Assembly: GCA_025084515.1 (NCBI GenBank)
Contig: JAJAGP010000084.1
Span: 641,278 to 705,277, forward strand
DNA length: 64,000 nucleotides
From: Ancistrus triradiatus
Taxonomy: Eukaryota > Chordata > Actinopteri > Siluriformes > Loricariidae
Reading direction: 5' to 3'
The notes under the pieces are model-generated. The model was not told the DNA's origin and ran no database searches. It saw only the letters and a program-made list of their open reading frames with translations. The stretch's first letter is position 1; each line of letters begins with the position of its first letter. A program made the position numbers and the translations under genes. Shown here piece after piece: positions 23,532 to 34,140 of the stretch.

Positions 23532-26500
23532 TATTGTTGTTATATTGTTAAGACCTTGTCGTTAAACTGAACACACGCTGATCGAGTGGTTATCAAATGG
23601 CGCTTACCTGTACTTGCAGATGTTATCATACCATACAAAAAAAAAAAATACACTAGTCATAGTCCCAATCCAGCTTTTGATACAACACCAATACCAAGCT
23701 CAGAGTTTTAAATTCTAATATTTATCTTATACTTGCATCCTCAAAACCACCAAGCCAGCTGTCTCTCAGTTATGGGATGATGGTTGCTTGGATGGTTTAT
23801 GGTTATTCCCTGGGTTGATTTGGGTGACCTTTGTCATGCCAAGAAACATCAGAGGGATTCATATGATAAAATGTGTCACAACAGTTCAATTAGAAAACCG
23901 TCAAATCTGACCTTCAGTCTGAACTTGTAGTCATGCTAGTATCAGATAATAAGTATCTAATCACTCTAGCCCTGGAAAAATTCCAGACATTTTATTATTT
24001 TCCTAAACAGGACCATAGGGAACTTAGGTATGAAGACTGCCTGGGCAGAAAAGTCAAGAAAAGGCACAACAACAGAAATGTGTTGATTAACAACCTTAAC
24101 ATTTTCAAGAAACAACACATTTAACTCTAACTGAAGCTTTACAAAGCCTATCACACATGTCTTAGATTAGTCTTCATTCTAGCTTGGTAGTCCAAAAGGT
24201 ACTGAAGTTCAACATCTGAACAACCTGCAGTGCAGGCTTTGACTCATCGGTCTGTTACGTACACCTTCACACACAATCCCAAACGTGACGTCATGAGCAG
24301 GGAGTGAAAGCCCTCCCTACAGCCAACTTCACACCCAGATTAACTGGAAAGGCTTGTTCTCTCACTCATTCACACTGAGGACTTAAAAAAACAAACAAAT
24401 AAAAGGTTTACAACACTCAATGAATTGAAATGACTGTAGAACTAGCACAGATTCATGTTAGATATAATACTGCTATTTATGAGAGAATTTTGAATATTGG
24501 TATATATCTGATCTCACAATCTGCCCCAAACCTCAGTCTGTATACCATCGTCTAGAGCACTTAGGTTTTAGCAGAATCACTACATACATGTATTATGGGT
24601 CCCAGTGTCCTTGTACTAAAACTTACGCTCCTGCATTTCACTTTGACCTTGGTGTATTGGGGCGTGTCTGTGTGGTTCAGCAAACTATGCAAAGTAGTAT
24701 GTAATTGTGAGCTGCCGGACTGGCTGCGCGTCAACTAGCTAAACTGAACGTACGAGCCTCTGTGCTTGCACTCTACACTCCAATACACAGTGAAATCAGC
24801 AGCCTATCACATAGCTTTGAGGGTCCCATTAGAGAAAATCCATGGGTGAAGCCTAATGAATTGAACTCCTAACACGCATGCATCATTTAGCCTGCCTGAG
24901 TCTATCCCAGATGGGTTTAGCCCCTCGGTGAGGGACAATTAAGCTGGTGTGAAAGCAATCATACAGAGATGTGGACCAAAATAACCATTCTTAGACTATT
25001 TCTGAGTGATGGTCTTATTCCGCTTGTAAGCAACTCCTAGTGATGTTCTTGTGATCTGAGGTAAGATAAAAGGTGAAACAAAAGGTCTGCTTTTCACTGG
25101 TTGGAAGCAGGCACTCTGTAACATATAAGGTATTTAAACTTCAACCAGAGACAGCAATATGAGAGCCAAAGCTGAGTGCTGCACATATACAATTTATCGT
25201 CTGTGCCGAAGTTCTAGATATAGCTTGTTTTTTTTACTTTTCAGTATATGATTATGTCTTAGCTTAACTGTGACTGGTGCTTGAAAATACACTGAATGTC
25301 TTCATCAAAACAGACGGTTTACAGAACGAGGGAACAAGGAGTAGGAATGTGTCTAAATGTTTAATTAAGGGACAAAACTACTTCATAACACTTATTCAAT
25401 GTGAAAAGTATTGTAAAGTAATACTGCTTCTTTCCCCACAGGCTTGTTTGCATATTTGGACAGTCAAGCTCACTTGAAGTCGTTTCTTTTTACCATTTTC
25501 ACCATCATTCGTCTGACCAGTAAGAGAAACACATTTCCTGTCTCACTTTGTTGCAAATCTCCGTCAAGAAATATATTTGCTGGGCGTGCAGTGCAAAACC
25601 AAAATGTATCAAACAGAAAAAGTACCAAAAGCATAAATATTAGTAAGATCCAGACTAGGTAATCAGACTAACAGGTGTGAAAAGCCAGTGGGTATATTTC
25701 ATTGAAGCATGTGTAACAGACCGAAAAAAAGAAAAAAAAAAAAGTCATCCATGGGTTTTCAATCCACCAAGTTTTTGCAAATGTTAAGAATGGAAAAACT
25801 CCAAAACTCGGGGAAAAAAAACATCCAAATATCGCAAAAAGAGTTTTACGCTAGAGCGAGGTGGAGAACTAAAGCCGAAACATGGAAAAAGATGATGGTT
25901 TTTCGAATAAATGATGATGTACCAAACTGTAAGACACAGCTGATAAGAGCAAAAACAAAAACTCTGTATTGCTGCATTCAGATATGACTAAATAATCGAC
26001 CTGACTGAACGTGACTGCTAAAATTATAACGTACCTGATAAAGCAAATAAGAAAATGAACAAGAACATGTACAATGTGTGAAAAATGACTGCACAATGCT
26101 CGCAGATCACTGCCCGACCTGAACGTGCCTCTGAACTACAACCCAAGAAGATCAGCAGTTTCTGAAATACTTAGACCAGCCCATCTAGCACCAACAACCA
26201 CGTCAAGGTAGATGGCCAATTAAATAGTTAATCCACTGTGCAATAACCACTAGAGTCAGTATTTCAAGACTAAGGGTGTGAGAGGAAGAGGTGTGTAAAA
26301 AAAAAAATTAACTATCATTACACATCTACATGCCCGACGTCCTCAGCATGTAATGACATGCTTATAAGGTGTGATATATAAGATTTAAGACCACAGGCAC
26401 AATTTAATCTATGGAGTGCTACCGGAAAACAAAAACTGACTATGTTAATTAAAATGGGCATATACAACCATCTGGAGTACGAGTACTGATCTACATTTGT

Positions 26501-28300
26501 AACGGTAGTTAATATGCTACTGAAAAGAAAAGGGAGGTAGATAGATTTCGCATAAAAGCACAAATTTCCGTTAATAACCAATGTCAATTCAGATGAGTAT
26601 ACAATGATGGATCCAGCTGTAAACCCTTTGAAAGCTCTTGACTTAAAAGGTAATGCCAATCAGCACACTCTGCCTAATCTAATAACATACATACATTTCA
26701 CACAATGGAAAGCAATGTTTTGATCGCTAAAAGAGTACCTGTAAATGGTTTGAGACAAGCTTCAAATGCAGCAATAGGCTACAGTGATGCTTAAAAAAGT
26801 CAAATATATTTGCCCACAAAATGCTGCCTATCCACGTTCTCTTCCTGACAGAATGTATGCGACCAGGAAAATAGAGGTAAAAATAGAGACATGACTAGAC
26901 ATCTGTCTGCTTATTAACACTTCCTGAGTAGGATGCATATCAAACGATTTGGACACACCTACTGTCAAAAGGAGTCTTTCTATGAGTGTAGGCAGTTCCT
27001 GGCATGGTGATTGATAAGACGTACCAGACACCAGACTCTTCAGCAATCGCTGCAAATCTGCCTTGTGAGATCATGCACTGCACTGAGAATGGTCCACCCA
27101 ATATTATCTGTTCCTGGTGGTCCTATAGTGGTCGCTTCATACTGGGCAGGTAGGGGGCTTATAAATTGTGCAAGAGATGTGAAACTAGGAGTCACTGTAA
27201 TTACCTATATGGTAGATGTTCCTATAAACTGCAGTCTTTTGTTTAAATAAAGGGAAATCCCATCAGTATTTTATTACCAGCGTTTAAGAGAAATCTGATA
27301 TAGGCTTTAAGCTAAGCAGATTCAAGACTCTGGGCTATTTTCTGTCCCTGTGGCTTGTCTGAAGCGGGATACAAATATTACGCACAGACCTTATTCAATA
27401 GGCGTACAAGCACAGCTTTAAAAAGTATTACCGTCTTATTTTTGAGGATGTCCCGAAAGTTGCACTCGGTCCTCACTTACTTAGGGCATGTGTGATTCAG
27501 ATGTGAACAAAGTATGGGGCATCGGCTATGCTAGTTCAGGCAGTTCACGGATCTTGTGGAGCTGAGGCTCACCCACGTTTCAGCTGTATGATTAATACCA
27601 CTGACTCATCAGTCTCACTCTGAAGCTCTATTAAAGAAGACGCTCAAGACTGCCTTACAGTGGGAGTGAGAGCTTTGAGTGGGATAACAGGAAATATGTG
27701 GAGGAAAAGGCTTACAGCTCTTGTTTCATTAAATCACTGAGGGAAAATACAGCTTTTCTCTCATCAGACCCTATTCAGTCAGTCACATTACCATTAAACA
27801 ATCAGCAAGCATAGGGACGGTTCAAACTCCAAGCCAGGACTGCTGAGACAGCCTTTGGTTTATGGTGCTGTAACATTACAAGAGATAAAACAATGAGATC
27901 ATACAACGACCTCAAAGCCTGAATAATGACTTTTAGTAATGTGACATGGCCATCAAATAGGAAGAACAAGGGGTATGGAAATGGAAAACCTGTGTAAAAA
28001 AAACTCATTTCCAAAAACACCCACCATTCTTATATGGTACTCTATGTGCCAAATACAAGCACTCAAAGTTTATCTGGCTGCCCCGACACCCATTAGAACC
28101 ACGTGATAACACATTATGATATTAATACTGTCACATATTAACATCACTGTGAACATTGTTAATGCTTATATGACTCTGTTATGACTGTACTGTAACCAAT
28201 GATGGATGGGAAGTTGAAAACTACACTGGGGGGAGTCTGGAAATGGGGAAATAAAGATAAAATCATAAAGATTGTTAATATGAAACTAACTACCAGCATG
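23532..28300. other. Long unassigned region with repeat scraps
   Basis: About 4.8 kb with no assembled gene. Scraps recognised: at 26110-26220 the text agaagatcagcagtttctga and ccagcccatctagcaccaac belongs to the Tc1-like family seen at 48370-48600; at about 26960-27240 gcactgagaatggtccaccc and tcctggtggtcctatagtgg resembles the palindromic MITE family. A-rich runs near 23638-23649 and 25724-25744. Confidence 0.45.
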
Positions 28301-28489
28301 TCAGGGTGTTCAAAGAAACTTACAACATATCTTCCATCTTGTTTTTTCTTAATAAATTAATCATTCGTTGGTCATCTGCCACATCTGATGCAGGCCACCA
28401 CAAACCTGAAAACAAGCTCTTAAATAGAACCAGGACGGACAGATATCTACAAGTAAAGATCCACAATATACACTCTGCTGAATTGCAGG

Positions 28490-29750
28490 GTAAATGAGTA
28501 AGAAAATCGCCTCTAAACAAGCAAAATATCATGGAGGGGTTGCTGTCAGAAACCACATAGCTAGAATTTGTCAATCCAACTCCAGCTATTCTGAAATTTA
28601 CAAGACCCTAAAGGCACAGCAAATCCTCATTTCACCATCAGCTATACCGAGAGCAGCTCAACGCTTTGAAGTAATAGCTGATGTTTCCAGAAATAAAGGA
28701 TCTGGAAGGTCCAGATCCTCTTTAAGCAGAGATGACCATGTGCTGACATTTACAATTCCCAAATACTGGAAAAACAATTAAAAAATTCAGCAAAATTCAA
28801 GACCTCAGAAAACAAGACAAGAACAGTAATCAGAGAAGGTTGCCTCATGCAGGTTGTGTGTACAGAATGTGTGTTACAAGCGCCAATTTGTGACTAACAA
28901 TGTAAAATATCAAGAACAGAATGAAGTTTCTGTCAGAATATGGAAAGTTTGCTTTAGAGTGGTTCAGCAGCGCTGTGGTGAGCCTCCTCAACGTGAAAAA
29001 CCAATTAATGCTTTGGAGTACAGGAAAATATTGTTGGAAAGGCTTGCTGCCCACAACTGAAAAGTTTTCTAAGCAGGAATGATCTGGACTGATTGGCTGA
29101 TTTATGAGTGTTTAACGCATGACAACCTTGCAGAAAATGTTATGGCACAGTTGTGTTGCCAGACTCTGACTTCGGTGTGGATGTTGAGTCCTTGACTATC
29201 TAAATGTGGGTTCTTAGACACATAGCTGCCAAAATAGTTGAGGAGGGCTTCTAATTTGGAGCCATCATGTGCTTCTCCTATCGCATTGGATATACAACGT
29301 CTGGTGGTAAGCGATACACTTGGTCAGTAGGTGCTATATCGTCAGTGGGGTAAGGCAGGATCCACAGATGGGTGTGCTCTCCCCTCTAATCAGGTGGACG
29401 TGGGTTAGACAGAAACGATCACATGTTGTTCAACTATACTACTGCTCACATTGTAAAAGCCACCAAGAAGTGGCTTTAAGAACAAGTCCATCAGGCTATT
29501 GTTTTGTCCTGAGCCAAGATTTGAAACCTATAGAGAAGACCTAATCTCACATTAAACACAAACTAACTGGGGGAACATTTTTCAACTGCTCATCAATTGT
29601 TTGAAGCCATTACCAGTGAGTGCAACACTGACTCGTCTTTGTGTAAGAAGCCACAGGTTCAACCACAAGGCTTAACTTTGAAGGAAATCAAAGGGAAGGC
29701 CTATCCTATAACAAGCTTTTTGGCCCATTTTTTCCCAGGAGTGTAGTTAA
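28490..29750 (+). mobile_element. Decayed Tc1-like transposase relic
   Basis: The 28494-28781 frame starts MSKKIASKQAKYHGGVAVRN and contains SSYSEIYKTLKAQQI, helix-turn-helix-like text. A much later block LSQDLKPIEKT, a stop, then SHIKHKL near 29508-29560 corresponds to the SPDLNPIENxWSxLKxxL block at the end of Tc1 transposases. The centre is too damaged to read. Terminal repeats not located. Confidence 0.45.
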
Positions 29751-30214
29751 TGGTGAAAATGCAAATTTAGTTTGAACTTTGGCAGCGCTGGTGTGTGACG
29801 ATGAAAAAAACTGCAATTCAAACAACTGGAAGGATTAATATTGCTTTTTCAATACGACTTGCCTATACATGAAAAGTAATGTCAAATAGAATGTTGTATC
29901 TGAACTTCGGCAGCACTGGTAAATCCATACTTGGAGACTGTATCTGAATTATGACTAAAATTCCGCACAGTCACACAAAACGCAAATACAAGCAAGTGTT
30001 TGAAATAGAACTTTCTATTTAGCATCTGAATAAAGTCCGGGATACGTTGCCATGATTTTCCCTCGTTTTCTTTGTTAAATCTTGCTTTATAAATAGATTG
30101 TATTTAAAATACAAAATGTATAAATCTGTTACATCAAAATGTCTGTGCTTTAAACGAGCTCTTTTGTAGCTGCCTTGTTTTTCTCGTGCTGTAGTGACAC
30201 ATATTGCGCACTGA

Positions 30215-30520
30215 AATAGCGGCTGGCGCAAGTGGTTGACGCGATCGCCTCACGATTCCAGAGATCCCCGGTTCAATCCCAACCCCAGACTCTGCCTGTG
30301 TGGAATTTGCATGTCCTCCAGGTGTCCCACATGGGTTTACTCTGGGTGTGAGTTCCTCCTACATTCCACAGACATGCATTCGGTTAACTGGTTGCTCTAA
30401 ATCACCCTAGTATGAATTTGTAGAGGGACGGGCAACATCAGGCTACTCCTGCCTTAGTCACGCTATAAAGGTAGCGTCTCCATGACCAACCCAGGTTACT
30501 GGACGAGTGAGAGAGAGAGA
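30215..30520 (+). mobile_element. tRNA-derived SINE-like element
   Basis: Head gcggctggcgcaagtggttg, B-box-like ccggttcaatccc, body gcatgtcctccaggtgtccc and catgggtttactctgggtgt, then gttcctcctacattccacag, ending in a (GA)n tract at 30507-30526. Different family from the 'catttagcagacgccc' SINE. Confidence 0.65.
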
Positions 30521-31076
30521 GAGAGACTGGAATAGCAAACTAGTGTTGGCTGGTGGTATTTTAACAAAAACAAAAAGAAAACAATACCACAACATAAATT
30601 TAGTCTGACCAGACCAGAAAAAAGCATATTTACTTTCAATAATACTATTCCTGCCATTTTCGTCATGTCATATGTTTGTGTATGTAACAAGGAAGTGCTG
30701 ATAGTGCACGTTTTATGCTAATTTATATTTGTGACTAACCTGTTTTGTTCATTTCACAGTTAGTCATAACCTGTGGTAGTTGTAAGGTTACAAACTAGTT
30801 GTTAACTGTTTAGCTCAATATCGCTGGCCAATGTATTAATTAGTAGGAACACAAAGGGAACAAATAATGTGTTTAATAAGAAGTTCTGACATCTCTGTAA
30901 TCTTGTTGTTAATTTTACAGTTGTAATCTGTGGTAGTAGCCTGTTGCCTAGTTTTTACGAACTCAGTGCTGTTGAAAAACCTGTGTTTGTCTGTGGCAAT
31001 AAAACACAAGGGTGTGTTTCAAAAGAAGATATTGCTCTTTAGATATGTGCAATTAAATAAAAGCGTAAAAGCTCAC

Positions 31077-31127
31077 CTGGCCAGATGAATTTTCGATGAC
31101 TCCTATCCCTTGATTCCGGCTTGACAT
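31077..31127 (-). CDS. Possible first coding exon of a minus-strand gene (orphan)
   Basis: From an ATG at 31127 preceded by four A residues, the minus strand reads MSSRNQGIGVIENSSGQ and then GTGAGC, a good donor. A CpG-richer block 0.4-1.1 kb upstream could supply the promoter. I do not recognise the peptide and found no downstream exon in the 31 kb to the left, which would have to be one very long intron. Chance occurrence is quite possible. Confidence 0.28.
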
Positions 31128-31559
31128 TTTTGGTCAGTGGTTCTCAGAAAAGGGTCCGAGTTCGTTTGAAGTGTAAAACAAACATTTAAACTGTCTGACA
31201 CCCTGATTTCAAACTACTCACAAGGAAAAGGATCCTTTCAATATAATGTCAATGCGAGCGTAGAGCCACGCAGACAATCAACAAGTCTTACAAGTTCCAA
31301 GTACACGTTCACGTCAACAGTCCACACGCATCTTACAATCCTAGATATTCACAAAAATCAATATTTTAACAGTTTGTATAATGTCTGTCCAAAAACTGTG
31401 ATTTACTTGATTTAGAAGTAAGACACTTCTCGGGACCTACAGGCTTGTGGCTATGAGTATAAACTGCGGTGTCAAAACACCAACCGGTTAACAAAGACTC
31501 GTACGTTAGGAAAACGAAAGTACAGTACAGTAACGACTAAAATCAAGTATATCAGGCCG

Positions 31560-32200
31560 ATCAAGGATCGTGTAGCTAGCCAGCTAGCCAACCATTTGAC
31601 AATCGCTACCGGGAAGGAAAACGACAAACAAATCAGCTCGTCATTAACCGAAACCGACACTGATCGAATAAAAACAGCAGCGATCGAGAGCTTAAAGAAA
31701 ACTGAATTAAGAAGATCTGATCCAACGATACTGATAAATACCAATGACTGTTCGCCAGCTAGCTTTCAGCCGAACAAATCCCTCACAAACTCAAAGATTC
31801 CTCCACAGCCTGTCCGGATCCGAGTACAGCACCGCCGATCCGGCTTAAACACGACGCATAGGTGAAGCAGGTGAAGAGCTACTGTTCATAGAAACCTAAC
31901 AGAGTGACCGGATTGTGAAAGATCCATTATCCGCAGCGTTTAATCGCTGTCTTGCGTTAGCGAGTGAAAAGGCAGGGCAATCTGAGCTCAGTACTGGAGG
32001 GCTGAACCGAGGCGGAATACCGGAAAAAACCAAGCAAACATGGCCGGCCGCCGCTCAGTGGAGGGGCGGGAAACACCAGCTCAGCTCTGCTTCACTCAGC
32101 TTTCACCTGGATACACCAGCAACAGCGCGTTTCGCATTGAACACTGCTTCTCAGCTTCGCTACAGGCTGCCACTGACACCAAGCGTCCAAACCTGATGAT
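31560..32200. promoter_or_regulatory. CpG-richer, GC-box-containing putative promoter block
   Basis: Compared with its AT-rich surroundings this block is rich in CG dinucleotides (ccgaggcggaataccgg, ggccggccgccgct) and has one GC box, aggggcggga, at about 32061-32070. This composition is typical of vertebrate unmethylated promoters. Direction is unclear: it could drive the orphan exon on the minus strand, or a non-coding transcript. Confidence 0.4.
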
Positions 32201-32490
32201 ATAACTCACAGATTATCCACAGTACATGTACCGTGTGAACCATCAGACGGTTATTCGATTAGACCGTGTCATTACGTTACTGCAAAATCAATGTTATGGG
32301 GCAATTATAATGTAGGCCTACTAAGTGCTCTGCGGATCACTGAACTTAACACAATTGCTTATTATCATATTTTACATTCAACACAGGTTAGTAACGTGTT
32401 CCGCCCACGTAAATTCGTCTTTATTTTTTCTATTGAGTAATCTTAAGAGGTTCTAAAGGAGTATCCATGAGGTGTGAACACACTCACCGT

Positions 32491-32676
32491 GGAACTGTGG
32501 TAGCCTAGTGGTGCAGGACTATGACCCAGAAGGTCCAGGGTTCAAATCCCACCTTAGCCAAAGCTGCCACTGTTGGGTCCTTGAGCAAGACCCTTAACCC
32601 ACAATTGCTTGGATTGTAATACTATCAATTGTAAGTCGCTCTGGATAAGGGCGTCTGCTAAATGCTGTAAATGTAT
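32491..32676 (+). mobile_element. tRNA-derived SINE, copy 3 (inside P3 terminus)
   Basis: ggaactgtggtagcctagtg head, gggttcaaatcccacc B box, tail aagggcgtctgctaaatgct then gtaaatgta. Missing a few head bases; otherwise intact. Confidence 0.85.
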
Positions 32677-32923
32677 CACTTTATTACGCTGTTTCCACAC
32701 TCCTTGTCCAGTTTCAGTTCCACTTGCCATATAGAAGCACTTTGTAGTTCAGCAATTATAGACTGTAATCCATCTGTTTCTCTACATACTTTGTCTGTAT
32801 GCTACGTGTCCTAATGGTTAGGACCCCCACAGATCAGGTACTTTTTGGGTGGTGGCTCAGTCTCAGCGCTGCAGCGACACTATTGTGGTGGTATGTTAAT
32901 TTGTGTTTTGCTGGAACGATAAG

Positions 32924-33165
32924 GGGGCAGCACAGTGGCCTGCACTGTAACTTCAGAACCAGGTCTTCTTCTGTGTGCATGTCTTCCGGATGTCCACATT
33001 GGTTTGCCCTGGTTTCCTCCTAGATTAATTTCTAAATTGCCCCTAGTGTGTCCCCTCCTGTGGACTGGCACCCTTTCTAGGGCTGTTCCAGCCTTGCGCC
33101 CTATGCCGCCAGCTAGGCCCTGGCTCTCCCGTGACCCTGTTCAGGATTAAGAATGGTATGATCGG
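32924..33165 (+). mobile_element. SINE-like element nested in P3
   Basis: Starts gggggcagcacagtggcctg, then gtgtgcatgtcttccggatg, tttgccctggtttcctccta, tgtggactggcaccctttct, ccagccttgcgccctatgcc and ctcccgtgaccctgttcagg. This is the order of a widespread fish SINE-like repeat. No coding capacity. Confidence 0.65.
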
Positions 33166-33542
33166 ATCAGACCAGACAAAAGTGCTGCTGGAGTTTTTAA
33201 GCATTCACTGGGCACTCTGTTAGACATACAGCATATTGCTCCACCTTGTAGCTGTAAAGTCAGAGAAAGTAGCTCATCTGTTGTTTGTGTTAGTCATCCT
33301 CTAATCCTTGATCACTGCTCAGAGGATGCTGGTGTCTGGACATTTTTGGTAGGTGGATATTTTCTGTACAGCAGCGGCATTGAGGTATTTTAAAAACTCC
33401 AGCAGTCAGTGTCGCTGCAGTGCTGAGAATGACCCACTACCCATATAGTACCTGATCTGTGGTGGTCCTGACCAGTCAAGAACAAAGAAAAGAATAAATG
33501 ATGTGAAGGTTGCTTTGGAGACCTATTTTCTCTCATCATGTG

Positions 33543-33548
33543 TTTATT
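33543..33548 (-). terminator. Candidate polyadenylation signal of the Kelch gene
   Basis: AATAAA on the minus strand, about 590 bp beyond the Kelch stop codon. No canonical hexamer is nearer, and 33500-34140 looks like single-copy sequence, so this is the best candidate for the 3' end. Not proven. Confidence 0.35.
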
Positions 33549-34140
33549 TACAAAATCAGAAAAAGTCATTTGACCTCAGAGACAGTTGCTTAGCAAAGTT
33601 TGGGGAAAACTCAGCCATGGTCTACTGCATTACAAATACAGAGCTGCCAAAGGGAAAGATCTGCTTAACTACACTATTCAGTGTGAATGCCGTCACGTGT
33701 TACTCCCATTTATAGTATAACGATTTCAATTATATACACCTTTAAAAACAGTTGATTCAAATCAGAATCTTTGCTGTTGCATTCACCTGTATACCACTAC
33801 ACGTCGAAGTCACTTTGGATAAAAGCAGTGGCTGACTGAACAAATGTTAATGTGTTCACACACAAAAAATAACTTTGGTCTTCCATAATAGAGAGAGATA
33901 AAAGCATACACTATACCATTCAGTAGTTCCTCCAACTGTACCTAGTTTAGCTTTATACACATTTTCTCAGCAACTAATTTCAAACCACAGATAAAGCTTT
34001 TCTATGTAATGCCAATTTAACAAAAACATCAGTGCTGATTTTAACTATACACTTTAACACACCAACACAAATCTAAAACAATTTTTGAAACATAAAAATT
34101 AAAAGTTTAGTCTCTCTCTCTCCTGTATACCAAAACATTC

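Larger units (their letters stand above)
32480..33490. mobile_element. Palindromic MITE, copy P3, carrying two nested elements
   Basis: The MITE terminus cactcacc at 32481 is separated from its continuation tcactttattacgctgttt at 32677 by a SINE, showing the SINE landed inside the terminal repeat. A second, SINE-like element sits at 32924-33165. Remaining MITE blocks: gtaatccatctgtttctcta on the left; gtcgctgcagtgctgagaat and gtacctgatctgtggtggtc on the right. The right terminus is lost near 33490. Confidence 0.75.

Noticed and set aside
31596..31865. 89-codon plus-strand frame in the CpG-richer block
   Set aside because: Polar, low-information composition, no domain, no splice context; GC-rich promoters often give such frames.
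32039..32206. ATG-started frame MAGRRSVEGRETPAQ in a good start context
   Set aside because: Only about 55 codons, no family resemblance, and it overlaps the putative promoter; at most an upstream frame.
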